A stretch of DNA of 23,030 nt from a virus, in the IMG/VR virus record IMGVR_UViG_3300042301_000263, positions 1-23,030 of that record. One strand, written 5' to 3'. Below are positions 1 to 5,656 of the stretch, one piece after another. A program made the position numbers and the translations under genes. Every line of letters starts with the position of its first letter. Within the stretch, counting starts at the first letter, position 1. The notes under the pieces are model-generated. The model worked only from the letters and a program-made list of their open reading frames with translations. It was not told the origin of the DNA and ran no database searches.

Positions 1-44
1 AACGACTAAAAGACGAAGTAAAAACCTTTAAACAAGACCTATGA
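1..44 (+). CDS. C-terminal end of a gene cut by the window
   Basis: Only the last 13 codons are visible, in the frame starting at base 3; they read RLKDEVKTFKQDL and then TGA at 42-44. The stop overlaps the methyltransferase start at 41 as ATGA, the junction type used throughout this window, which supports a real gene end. The tail TFKQ matches the TFKQQEQ tails of the methyltransferase and of the 38-residue ORF downstream, and the DNA here (22-35) matches the start of the 24-base repeat described below. The function cannot be told from this fragment. Confidence 0.6.
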   Translation, partial: RLKDEVKTFKQDL

Positions 45-790
45 AAATAATACACGGAGAAGTTATTGAAAAACTAAAAGAGCTTCAGAATAACTCTATT
101 GACTGCGTTATTACGAGCCCTCCTTATTGGAAAGGTTTTGGATATGAAGCATATTTTAATTCTTATGCACAATACTTAAGGTGGTCTGAACAATGGTTTA
201 AAGAAATTAAAAGAGTTCTAAAACCAAATGGCACTTTTTACTTGAATGTTATTAATGATTCCGAAATAACAATTAGAGCATTTGAGTTAATGCAAATAGC
301 TACAGAGATACTTATGTTTAAATTGCACGACACAATAATTTGGTATAGGTATAATCAACAACCAGCTAACACGAATAGGCAATTAACTAATCAATGCGAG
401 TATATTTTTATGTTGAGGCACACTTCGGACGGCGTTGATATGAATAAGAAAGACGCATATAATTTAAACCCACAAATATTTAAAACGAAAAATGTAGGTA
501 ATGTTTGGGAAATACCTTTTAATAGTGGAGCAAAAGCTCAAGTTGAATTTGGTAGAAAGGAAACAAAATCTAAGTTTGGACATAGTGGATTTCCGCTTGA
601 AATACCTGAAACTTGTATTGCATTAAGCACAAAAGAAAATGATGTCGTTTTAGATTGTTTTTTAGGAACTGGGCAAAGTGCTTTAGCTGCTATGAAATTG
701 AATAGAAACTTTATAGGAATTGACTTAGACGAAAATGCAATTAATATATCAAAAAAACGAATAGAAACCTTTAAACAACAAGAACAATGA
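41..790 (+). CDS. DNA methyltransferase, N4-cytosine/N6-adenine type, beta-class order
   Basis: This 249-residue protein is a DNA amino-methyltransferase that would move a methyl group from S-adenosylmethionine to an exocyclic base nitrogen. The catalytic motif TSPPYW is at residues 25-30. The SAM-binding motif DCFLGTG is at 205-211 and is followed by GIDLD at 226-230. Catalytic motif before SAM motif is the beta-class order, and SPPY rather than DPPY favours N4-cytosine methylation, although N6-adenine is not excluded. No restriction endonuclease lies beside it, so it is an orphan enzyme, perhaps protecting phage DNA from host restriction. It uses more A/T-ending codons (aat, tat, ttt, aaa) than the structural genes, suggesting separate acquisition. 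It overlaps both neighbours by ATGA. The target site cannot be predicted. Confidence 0.93.
   Translation: MKIIHGEVIEKLKELQNNSIDCVITSPPYWKGFGYEAYFNSYAQYLRWSEQWFKEIKRVLKPNGTFYLNVINDSEITIRAFELMQIATEILMFKLHDTIIWYRYNQQPANTNRQLTNQCEYIFMLRHTSDGVDMNKKDAYNLNPQIFKTKNVGNVWEIPFNSGAKAQVEFGRKETKSKFGHSGFPLEIPETCIALSTKENDVVLDCFLGTGQSALAAMKLNRNFIGIDLDENAINISKKRIETFKQQEQ
766..789 (+). repeat. Gene-joint repeat, copy 1
   Basis: This is the first of three exact 24-base copies beginning AACCTTTAAACAA and ending ACAATG. It encodes the last residues of the methyltransferase (TFKQQEQ), and its final ATG is the start codon of the next gene. Copies 1 and 3 match over 27 bases (765-791 and 1101-1127). Confidence 0.95.
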
Positions 791-1017
791 AGACAGCAAT
801 TCAAACATTAATCTCTAAAATTGAAACTGAGATAAATAAAGGAGGCAATGGAGCTATGGCAACTGGATTTGACTATGGATTAAAAAAAGCCAAACAACTT
901 GCAGAAGAACTTTTAGAAATGGAGAAGGAGCAGATAGGTGATGCTTATGAAAGAGGATTTAATCAAGGATACAGAGACCCTGAATTTTTAAATACAAATG
1001 ATTCAGATGATGAATAA
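787..1017 (+). CDS. Small hypothetical protein (76 aa)
   Basis: I do not recognise this gene. It encodes a 76-residue charged, probably helical protein with no signal peptide, membrane segment or cysteines. The middle (about residues 28-60) is rich in Lys, Glu and Gln and could form a helix, and the C-terminus is acidic (DSDDE). It starts at the ATG supplied by repeat copy 1 and overlaps the methyltransferase stop, which fixes the start. Its own stop overlaps the 38-residue ORF at 1010. Between the gene-joint repeats it behaves like a self-contained cassette: recombination between copies 1 and 2 would remove exactly 255 bases (85 codons). Confidence 0.75.
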   Translation: MKTAIQTLISKIETEINKGGNGAMATGFDYGLKKAKQLAEELLEMEKEQIGDAYERGFNQGYRDPEFLNTNDSDDE

Positions 1018-1126
1018 AATAACCTTTAAACAACAAGAACAATGCAAGTGTGGTCAGCCAAAAGTTGGTGGATATAGTTGCCAAAGAACGGATTGTAATC
1101 AAACCTTTAAACAACAAGAACAATGA
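1010..1126 (+). CDS. 38-residue cysteine-containing mini-protein
   Basis: The reading frame starts at ATG 1010, overlapping the previous stop, and ends at TGA 1124-1126. The protein carries a CxC-x8-C-x4-C pattern (CKCG ... YSCQRTDC, residues 12-27), which could bind a metal such as zinc. The core lies between two copies of TFKQQEQ, encoded by repeat copies 2 and 3, which are 81 bases (27 codons) apart and so in the same frame. The ATG inside copy 2 (1042) would give only an 11-residue peptide, so I prefer 1010. It is small, but the overlaps at both ends and the ordered cysteines support translation. The function is unknown. Confidence 0.55.
   Translation: MNKITFKQQEQCKCGQPKVGGYSCQRTDCNQTFKQQEQ
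1021..1044 (+). repeat. Gene-joint repeat, copy 2
   Basis: This is an exact 24-base copy. It is translated as TFKQQEQ near the N-terminus of the 38-residue ORF. Here the base after ATG is C, so the TGA stop seen in copies 1 and 3 becomes TGC and the frame stays open. Confidence 0.95.
1102..1125 (+). repeat. Gene-joint repeat, copy 3
   Basis: This is an exact 24-base copy that ends the 38-residue ORF with TFKQQEQ-stop and supplies the ATG of the next small gene (1123). It has the same arrangement as copy 1. A diverged echo (AACCTTTTAAA ... ACAATG, 1225-1247) precedes the gene at 1245. Confidence 0.95.
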
Positions 1127-1239
1127 AACTAAACAAAGACGATAGACGAGAAGAGATGGCTGCTTATGGCACTATGGTTATTCTCGCAGTAGGTTTAATG
1201 CTAATAATCTACTCAATATTTTGTAACCTTTTAAATTAA
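1123..1239 (+). CDS. 38-residue single-span membrane peptide
   Basis: The frame starts at the ATG of repeat copy 3 and ends with TAA at 1237-1239. It has a charged N-terminus (KLNKDDRREE) followed by a hydrophobic stretch at about residues 17-36 that is long enough for one membrane span. The positive residues at the start predict an N-in orientation. The ATGA overlap with the preceding ORF and the space it fills before 1245 support it as a gene. Small phage membrane peptides can modulate the host envelope or exclude other phages, but nothing here shows which, so the function is unknown. Confidence 0.6.
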   Translation: MKLNKDDRREEMAAYGTMVILAVGLMLIIYSIFCNLLN

Positions 1240-1244
1240 ATACA

Positions 1245-1478
1245 ATGGAAAACAAGTTAAACACTGGAGCAATCTTTAAAAACGACAAAAAGACGAGCGA
1301 CAAGCACCCTGACTACAGAGGTAAAGTAAACGTAAACGGTAAAGAAATGGAGGTTGCCCTATGGGTAAAGCAAGGTAAGAACGGAAGTTTTTTCTCAGCA
1401 TCATTTAGCGAACCTTACGTAGCACCAGTAGAGCGTGCACCAATCGGAGATAGTATTGATTCGGACTTACCATTTTAG
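1245..1478 (+). CDS. Small protein with SSB-like acidic tail (77 aa)
   Basis: The 77-residue product begins MENKLNTGAIFKNDKKTSDK, continues with a short beta-rich segment (about 24-56), and ends DSIDSDLPF. The final DSDLPF resembles the acidic DDDIPF tip with which bacterial single-stranded DNA-binding proteins recruit repair and replication partners. The body is shorter than a typical SSB OB-fold (about 110 residues), so it is either a very small phage DNA-binding protein or an unrelated protein using the same partner-docking tail. The start follows an A-rich leader without a Shine-Dalgarno sequence. It would act in the cytoplasm. The tail match is seen directly; the role is inferred. Confidence 0.75.
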   Translation: MENKLNTGAIFKNDKKTSDKHPDYRGKVNVNGKEMEVALWVKQGKNGSFFSASFSEPYVAPVERAPIGDSIDSDLPF

Positions 1479-1479
1479 T

Positions 1480-1701
1480 ATGTACATAAACGATTCGGAC
1501 TTACGGAAGCAGATTCACATCATCCTCAATAGGAAAACACGAAACCAAATAGTTGAGGAGATAAAACAATCAGGTGTAAAGATGCACCACTTCCAAGTAA
1601 ACAACTTTCTAAACGGTAAAGACGTCACTCTAAGCACACTTCACAAGCTGGATAGATACGTAAGCCGAGAGATTTATTTGAATGATTTAGAGCCACTTTA
1701 A
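1480..1701 (+). CDS. Small HTH-like DNA-binding protein (73 aa)
   Basis: I place the start at ATG 1480, one base after the previous stop, rather than at the upstream in-frame ATG (1435), which lies inside the preceding gene. The 73-residue product is mainly helical and basic. Residues about 18-62 (TRNQIVEEIKQSGVKMHHFQ, then NNFLNGKDVTLSTLHKLDRY) resemble a phage Cro/XRE-type helix-turn-helix, in which short helices are followed by a 'fixed position, then leucine-rich helix' pattern. It could be a small repressor or activator of this region. The stop codon lies inside the intrinsic terminator that ends this transcription unit. The HTH assignment is a pattern judgement. Confidence 0.75.
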   Translation: MYINDSDLRKQIHIILNRKTRNQIVEEIKQSGVKMHHFQVNNFLNGKDVTLSTLHKLDRYVSREIYLNDLEPL

Positions 1702-1715
1702 CGAGTGGCTTTTTT
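1691..1715 (+). terminator. Intrinsic terminator
   Basis: A perfect 7-base-pair stem, AGCCACT (1691-1697) with AGTGGCT (1704-1710), has a six-base loop and is followed by five T residues. The stop codon of the preceding gene (1699-1701) sits in the loop. It separates the left-end genes from the late unit. Confidence 0.9.
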
Positions 1716-1725
1716 CGTAGGCAAC

Positions 1726-1755
1726 TTGTTAGATTAAAATATAGTCATATATTTG
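1726..1755 (+). promoter_or_regulatory. Bacteroidota-type promoter for the late unit
   Basis: TTG at 1726-1728 is followed by 19 bases and then TATATTTG at 1748-1755, matching the Flavobacterium/Bacteroides vegetative consensus TTG-N17-23-TAnnTTTG. It lies directly after the terminator and 18 bases before the sigma-like gene, in the only intergenic gap of this part of the window. The expected transcription start is near 1760-1763, giving a very short leader. Confidence 0.8.
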
Positions 1756-1773
1756 TTTAGAAATTAACCAACT

Positions 1774-2301
1774 ATGGATGCACTTACAATACTATCTAAG
1801 CACCACAAAGAGTGGGTAGGCATAGTGAAAGGCTTTGGCGAAGTGGACTATGCAGACGATGTAGTGCAAGACGTTTATCTCCGATTACATAAATACGAAT
1901 ACCTCGAAAAAATAATCAAAGACGGAGAACCAAACAGAGCTTTGATGTGGATTATGCTTAGGAACGCTACTCATACGAATAACAAAAAGTATTTTAAGGA
2001 GTTAATATGTGTAGACGAGTTGAGAGATGTGGCAGACGAAACACCAGAGGTAGAAAAACACGAAGCATACGAAAGGTTAGACGCAAGAATAAAACAAGAG
2101 ATACTGAATTGGCATTGGTACGACACCAAACTATTTACTCTCTACCTCAAAGAAGATATGTCAATGAGAGACATCGCAAGCGAAACTAACATTAGTCTAA
2201 CCTCAATCTACAACACACTAAAGAACTGCAAGGAACGTCTAAGAGAAAACGTAGGAGACGATTGGGAGGATTTCTTAAATAAAGATTTTGAGCTAATATG
2301 A
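1774..2301 (+). CDS. Small RNA polymerase sigma-70-family (ECF-like) protein
   Basis: The 175-residue protein has the two-domain layout of ECF-type sigma factors. Region 2 is around residues 26-72, with YADDVVQDVYLRL matching the core-binding helix and RALMWIMLRNATHTNNKK in the promoter-melting position. Region 4 is at about 118-155, where MSMRDIASETNISLTSIYNT forms a helix-turn-helix. A linker of charged residues (80-108) joins them, as is usual when region 3 is absent. It would direct host RNA polymerase to chosen promoters, or modify that choice. It is the first gene after a promoter and lies upstream of the terminase and structural genes, a good place for a late-gene activator. That regulatory role is inferred from position; the family match is by visible motif. 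Confidence 0.82.
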   Translation: MDALTILSKHHKEWVGIVKGFGEVDYADDVVQDVYLRLHKYEYLEKIIKDGEPNRALMWIMLRNATHTNNKKYFKELICVDELRDVADETPEVEKHEAYERLDARIKQEILNWHWYDTKLFTLYLKEDMSMRDIASETNISLTSIYNTLKNCKERLRENVGDDWEDFLNKDFELI

Positions 2302-2483
2302 AACATATACTGCAAGCATTAGACGAGAAGCTCGCAAGCTATAAAGAAAAGGCTAAAGCAAACGCAAAGTTTTTCAATGATATGGCTGATAGCATTGAGC
2401 AACTGAAACACGAAAACAAAATGCTCAGAAATGACCTAAAGGAATTAAGTAAAGAATATTTTAAAAACAAAAACAATGGCTAA
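2298..2483 (+). CDS. Small coiled-coil protein (61 aa)
   Basis: The 61-residue product is almost entirely helical and highly charged. Heptad-like spacing of leucine, isoleucine and methionine from about residue 5 to 50 (LDEKLASY ... IEQLKHENKMLRNDLKEL) points to a coiled coil and probable oligomer. No membrane or signal segment is visible. It overlaps the sigma-like gene by ATGA and the next gene by 8 bases, so it belongs to the same operon. I do not recognise the family; an accessory to the sigma-like protein or the packaging genes is possible but unsupported. Confidence 0.75.
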   Translation: MKHILQALDEKLASYKEKAKANAKFFNDMADSIEQLKHENKMLRNDLKELSKEYFKNKNNG

Positions 2484-2835
2484 AAGAAAAGCAAAAGGAC
2501 TTGGAGATACGATTGAGCAGATTACTGAGGTAACTGGTATCAAGAAGTTAGTAGAATTTGTAGCAGGAGAAGACTGCGGATGCGAAGAGCGTAAAAAGAA
2601 ACTCAATGAGTTATTTCCGTACAGAAACACGAACTGCTTAACTGAGGAGGAGTATACTTGGTTAAACGAATCAGGAGTACTCACTCAACAAACATTCAGA
2701 CCTACTGAACAAACAAGATTGATTGCAATTTACAACCGTGTCTTTAACTTACGTCAAGAGCCTACATCTTGTGCTTCTTGTTTCCGTGAGATTGTAATGA
2801 AGATGCAAAAGGTATTTGAAGAGTACAAAGGATGA
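2476..2835 (+). CDS. Hypothetical protein with CxC and CxxC pairs (119 aa)
   Basis: The start is basic (MAKRKAKGLG). A CxC pair (C34, C36) is followed by C54 and by a CxxC pair (C99, C102), which together could hold a structural zinc. The segment GDTIEQITEVTGIKKLVEF followed by DCGCEERKKKLNELFPY is of a type I recall in phages and prophages of Bacteroidota just upstream of the terminase genes, without an assigned function. No membrane segment is visible. It overlaps both neighbours (8 bases upstream, ATGA downstream). The basic start and possible zinc site would fit nucleic-acid binding, but that is inference. Confidence 0.82.
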   Translation: MAKRKAKGLGDTIEQITEVTGIKKLVEFVAGEDCGCEERKKKLNELFPYRNTNCLTEEEYTWLNESGVLTQQTFRPTEQTRLIAIYNRVFNLRQEPTSCASCFREIVMKMQKVFEEYKG

Positions 2836-3035
2836 GATACTACATATTAGACTACGGCAAAGATTTGATTGAGTACGCTCACTCTCTATCGGAAAGGATA
2901 CGAAAAGACGGACACCACTTAATTGAATACTTCACAGATGCTGATGGTTTAATGTGCTTAGAAGAAATAACAGAAGACGAATTCTTAGACCACTTTAAAA
3001 AAGTAAAAGATGCCTTTACCGACACCACTACCTAA
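2832..3035 (+). CDS. Small hypothetical protein (67 aa)
   Basis: The 67-residue protein starts at an ATG overlapping the preceding stop (ATGA). It is acidic towards the C-terminus and looks like a small alpha/beta domain, with a short strand (YYILDYG), a helix (LIEYAHSLSERIRK) and a second acidic helix (TEDEFLDHFKKVKDAF). I do not recognise a family. Its end overlaps the next gene by 26 bases in another frame. It is cotranscribed with the sigma-like gene and sits two genes upstream of the terminase small subunit. Confidence 0.72.
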   Translation: MRYYILDYGKDLIEYAHSLSERIRKDGHHLIEYFTDADGLMCLEEITEDEFLDHFKKVKDAFTDTTT

Positions 3036-3192
3036 AGAACAAAAAGGAGAGTTCCTCCAAAGATGTATGATTGATGACACTATGGTCAGGGAATACAAAG
3101 ACCAAGACCAGAGATACGCAATATGTAGAAACCAAATAGAAAAACACGAATTAACAAATGGCAAAAGTAGGAAGACCACGAAAAATAGATAG
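3010..3192 (+). CDS. Small phage protein with MPLP...RCM...YAIC pattern (60 aa)
   Basis: The 60-residue product begins MPLPTPLPKEQKGEFLQRCM and continues VREYKDQDQRYAICRNQ. Proteins starting 'MPLP.P...E....F..RCM.D..M..E..D..QR.A.C' recur in tailed phages near packaging and capsid genes, usually as a separate small protein or as the leader of a head-maturation protein. Cysteines 19 and 39 correspond to the two conserved ones. It overlaps its neighbours by 26 and 35 bases in different frames, which is long for this genome, but the recognisable pattern argues that it is real. The exact role is unknown. Confidence 0.7.
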   Translation: MPLPTPLPKEQKGEFLQRCMIDDTMVREYKDQDQRYAICRNQIEKHELTNGKSRKTTKNR

Positions 3193-3595
3193 TCCTGAAC
3201 ACCTCTTAGAACTATTCCAAAGCTACAAGAAATGGGTAAAAGAAAACCCAAGATACAAATACACCCTAAACCAAAGGACTGGAGATATGGTAGCTGAACC
3301 TCTTGAATGTCCACTCACAATGGAGGGCTTTGAAGTCTACTGCTTCAATAAGTTTGACCTGACAATCGAACACTACATAAGAAATACTCAAGGAGCTTAC
3401 GATGAATTTTGCGGTATCTCTACACATATAAAGCGAGAAATCCGCCAAGACCAAATCAACGGCGGCTTAGTTGGTCAGTACAATGCGAACTTAACCGCAC
3501 GTTTAAACGGACTAACTGAGAAGACTGAGAACACAATCGTAACCGAGCAACCGCTATTCAACTTTAATGTTTCAGGTAACAACGGCAATTCATAA
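3158..3595 (+). CDS. terS: Terminase small subunit (DNA-packaging protein)
   Basis: The 145-residue protein has a basic N-terminus (MAKVGRPRK), a helical middle (about 10-75) and a C-terminal helical part with IKREIRQDQINGGLVGQYNA, which I associate with gp3-like DNA-packaging small terminases of Bacteroidota phages. In the family the small subunit recognises viral DNA, forms a ring and hands the DNA to the large subunit. The context is strong: it overlaps the large subunit by 29 bases. The last residues (NFNVSGNNGNS) are low complexity. Family recognition is by pattern plus position. Confidence 0.85.
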   Translation: MAKVGRPRKIDSPEHLLELFQSYKKWVKENPRYKYTLNQRTGDMVAEPLECPLTMEGFEVYCFNKFDLTIEHYIRNTQGAYDEFCGISTHIKREIRQDQINGGLVGQYNANLTARLNGLTEKTENTIVTEQPLFNFNVSGNNGNS

Positions 3596-4727
3596 AATCT
3601 ACGAACTCCAAAAGAGAATCAAGATTATTCAAGGAGGTACGTCAGCGGGAAAGACATTCGGAATCCTGCCCGTACTAATTGATAAGTGTGCTCGTGAAAA
3701 AGGCTTAGAGGTTTCAGTAGTTGCTGAGACAATTCCGCATTTAAGGAGAGGTGCTTTAAAAGACTTCCTGAAGATTATGCGTTGGACTGGTAGGTATGTT
3801 GAAGACCGATTCAATGCAACTTTACTCAGATACGAATTTGCTAACGGAAGTTCAATAGAGTTTTTCTCTGCTGATAACGCATCTAAACTTCGAGGTGCAA
3901 GACGTGACATCTTATACATCAACGAGTGTAACAACGTAACCTTTGACGCTTACCTTGAGCTTTCAATACGTACAAAGAAAGAGATATACTTAGACTTTAA
4001 CCCTGCAAATGAGTTTTGGGTTCATACCGAATTAAAAGACGAACCTGACGCAGATTTCATCATCCTTACTTACAAAGATAACGAAGCGTTAGACGAGAGC
4101 ATTGTACGTCAAATAGAAAAGAACCGTGACAAAGCAGCTACGAGTTCTTATTGGGCGAATTGGTGGCGAGTGTATGGTCTCGGAGAAGTAGGTATGCTTG
4201 AGGGTGTAATCTTTGACAATTGGAAAGAGATTGACAAGATACCTGACGATGCAAGATTGGTAGGCATAGGACTTGACTTTGGTTACACGAATGACCCAAC
4301 GGCAGCGATAGAAATATACAACTGGAATGGTCAACGCATAGTAAACGAAATTGTTTACCGAACGGGAATGCTGAACTCGGACATTGCTAAGGTGCTTCCG
4401 TCAAGCGTAACTATCTATGCTGATTCCTCAGAGCCTAAATCCATAGACGAGATTAGACGCTACGGAAAGACGATTAAAGGAGTAACGAAAGGCAAGGATT
4501 CAATCAACTACGGGATAGACGTTATGCAACGCCAGAACTACTTAGTAACCAAGCAGAGTACAAACCTAATCAAAGAGCTGAGGTCATATTGTTGGGATGT
4601 AGATAAACACGGAGTAAGACTAAACAAACCTGCAGGAGGAAACGACCACGCTATTGACGCACTTAGATACCACGAGATGGAAAGTCTCGGCTTAAATTCA
4701 AACTATGGACAATACGCAATCCGATGA
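3567..4727 (+). CDS. terL: Terminase large subunit (packaging ATPase and nuclease)
   Basis: This 386-residue protein drives viral DNA into the prohead and cuts the concatemer. Walker A GGTSAGKT is at residues 23-30, and Walker B with the catalytic glutamate, DILYINE, is at 114-120. The C-terminal RNase H-like nuclease shows its acidic residues at D237 (GLDFGY), D286 (YADSSEP) and D360/D364 (GGNDHAIDALRYH). The start at 3567 places Walker A only 22 residues from the N-terminus, so the protein is compact for the family (usually 400-550 residues) but has every expected motif. It overlaps the small subunit upstream and the small gene at 4705 downstream. Confidence 0.97.
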   Translation: MFQVTTAIHKIYELQKRIKIIQGGTSAGKTFGILPVLIDKCAREKGLEVSVVAETIPHLRRGALKDFLKIMRWTGRYVEDRFNATLLRYEFANGSSIEFFSADNASKLRGARRDILYINECNNVTFDAYLELSIRTKKEIYLDFNPANEFWVHTELKDEPDADFIILTYKDNEALDESIVRQIEKNRDKAATSSYWANWWRVYGLGEVGMLEGVIFDNWKEIDKIPDDARLVGIGLDFGYTNDPTAAIEIYNWNGQRIVNEIVYRTGMLNSDIAKVLPSSVTIYADSSEPKSIDEIRRYGKTIKGVTKGKDSINYGIDVMQRQNYLVTKQSTNLIKELRSYCWDVDKHGVRLNKPAGGNDHAIDALRYHEMESLGLNSNYGQYAIR

Positions 4728-4890
4728 GTTGCCTAAAATGAAAGCAGTAGTAGAGGAGTACATCTACAACGAGAAAGGCAAAAAGGTCAAGATAGTCTTT
4801 GACGACATCTACAAGATACGAATGCACTCACAGATGCTGGCAGCAGCATACGCCTATGTACTACAAAAACAAGAACAAAAAGTTAAATAG
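4705..4890 (+). CDS. Small hypothetical protein after terminase (61 aa)
   Basis: The 61-residue product is charged and probably helical, with a short beta-like segment in the middle (KKVKIVFDDIYKI) and an alanine-rich helix (MLAAAYAYVLQKQ). No membrane segment or metal motif is visible. It overlaps the terminase end by 23 bases in a different frame and lies immediately before the frameshift gene. Small genes in this position are common in phages, but I do not recognise this one. Its codons match those of the terminase, which supports a long-resident gene. Confidence 0.7.
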   Translation: MDNTQSDELPKMKAVVEEYIYNEKGKKVKIVFDDIYKIRMHSQMLAAAYAYVLQKQEQKVK

Positions 4891-4892
4891 AT

Positions 4893-5648
4893 ATGGAAAT
4901 CCAAGTAAAAGTACCTACCTCACTAAACGAAATCCCACTTAAGCACTATGTGGACTTCTTGAACGTGCAGAAAGGTTCAAACGATGAAGAGTTTATTGCT
5001 CAAAAGATGATTGAGATTTTCTGTGGCATCAGGTTATCGGATGTAGCTAACATCAAGCTGACGTCACTTAACGAAATGGTTGCTCACTTTACAAACCTAT
5101 TCAGCCAAAAGCCAGAGTTCACACAGAAGTTTAAAATCGGAGATGTTGAGTTTGGTTTTATTCCGAACTTAGAAGAGATTTCTTTCGGAGAGTATGTGGA
5201 CTTAGAGAACAGTCTACAAAGTTGGGAAACCTACAACAAGGCTATGGCAGTAATGTACAGACCTATCAAAAAACGAAAGGGAGACAAGTACGAAATACAC
5301 GACTACAAACCAAGTAAAGACCATCAGGAGTTGATGCAGTTCGCTCCGCTTGATGTATGCATAGCAGCATCGGTTTTTTTTTACAATTTAGGAAACGAGT
5401 TACTGACGGCTACCCTGAATTATTTGGAGAAGCAGATGAAGATGGACAAGAGCCTATCAATGACTTTAGCGAAACAACTCAATTTGCAAAACGATGGGGA
5501 TGGTATCAGTCAATATATGCACTCGCTAAAGGAGACGTTACAAGATTCGATGAAGTTACCACACTTCGACTTACTAAATGTCTCACCTATCTCACATTCG
5601 AGAAACAAAAAAACGAAATTGAACAAAGACAACTCCAAAGACAATTAA
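4893..5648 (+). CDS. Tail-assembly-chaperone-like protein, frame-0 product
   Basis: Read without a shift, this is a 251-residue protein. The first 160 residues (MEIQVKVPTSLNEIPLKHYV ... LDVCIAASVFF) look like an ordinary folded domain. A run of nine T residues (5374-5382) falls at codons 161-164. After it, frame 0 continues for about 87 codons with a basic, Asn/Lys-rich tail ending SRNKKTKLNKDNSKDN. The -1 frame is open over the same DNA and looks more protein-like (see the next entry). Frame 0 stops at 5648, five bases short of the next start. A common N-terminus with alternative C-termini is the pattern of phage tail-assembly chaperones, although these normally lie just before the tape measure, which here is 4.6 kb away. 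The assignment is tentative. Confidence 0.75.
   Translation: MEIQVKVPTSLNEIPLKHYVDFLNVQKGSNDEEFIAQKMIEIFCGIRLSDVANIKLTSLNEMVAHFTNLFSQKPEFTQKFKIGDVEFGFIPNLEEISFGEYVDLENSLQSWETYNKAMAVMYRPIKKRKGDKYEIHDYKPSKDHQELMQFAPLDVCIAASVFFYNLGNELLTATLNYLEKQMKMDKSLSMTLAKQLNLQNDGDGISQYMHSLKETLQDSMKLPHFDLLNVSPISHSRNKKTKLNKDNSKDN
5374..5382 (+). promoter_or_regulatory. Probable -1 slippery site (T9 run)
   Basis: Nine consecutive T residues are read in frame 0 as GTT TTT TTT TAC. Both TTT codons can re-pair after a one-base backward slip. The same run could also cause polymerase slippage. I see no clear stimulatory hairpin immediately downstream. Confidence 0.6.
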
Positions 5649-5656
5649 GACGATGA
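5381..5656 (+). CDS. -1 frame extension of the 4893 gene
   Basis: After a -1 slip the ribosome would add 91 residues from 5381, giving a fusion of about 254 residues. The extension starts LQFRKRVTDGYPELFGEADE, with an acidic linker, followed by a folded-looking segment (KRWGWYQSIYALAKGDVTRF, then LTYLTFEKQKNEIEQRQL). This is the kind of sequence I expect from a real phage protein, with GAA, GAT, GAC and CAA codons in place. It ends at TGA 5654-5656, which overlaps the next gene's ATG (5653) as ATGA, the junction used throughout this genome; the frame-0 stop has no such overlap. An in-frame ATG at 5357 could also start it as a separate 99-residue protein. A homopolymer sequencing error is the main alternative. 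Confidence 0.65.
   Translation, partial: LQFRKRVTDGYPELFGEADEDGQEPINDFSETTQFAKRWGWYQSIYALAKGDVTRFDEVTTLRLTKCLTYLTFEKQKNEIEQRQLQRQLRR

Noticed and set aside
538-804. Minus-strand ORF opposite the methyltransferase
   Set aside because: It is the reverse of a convincing coding gene and has no recognisable protein features or upstream signals; the same holds for the other minus-strand ORFs in the window.
766-1125. Repeats as a CRISPR-like array
   Set aside because: Only three copies, with very unequal spacing (255 and 81 bases), and they overlap gene ends and starts; there are no spacers or cas genes.
1435-1479. Upstream ATG (1435) as start of the HTH-like gene
   Set aside because: The added residues lie inside the preceding gene's coding sequence; ATG 1480 lies one base after that gene's stop and fits the local junction pattern.
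2007-2189. Second + frame inside the sigma-like gene
   Set aside because: The product is arginine-rich and low in order, typical of an out-of-frame reading; the sigma frame has all the expected motifs.
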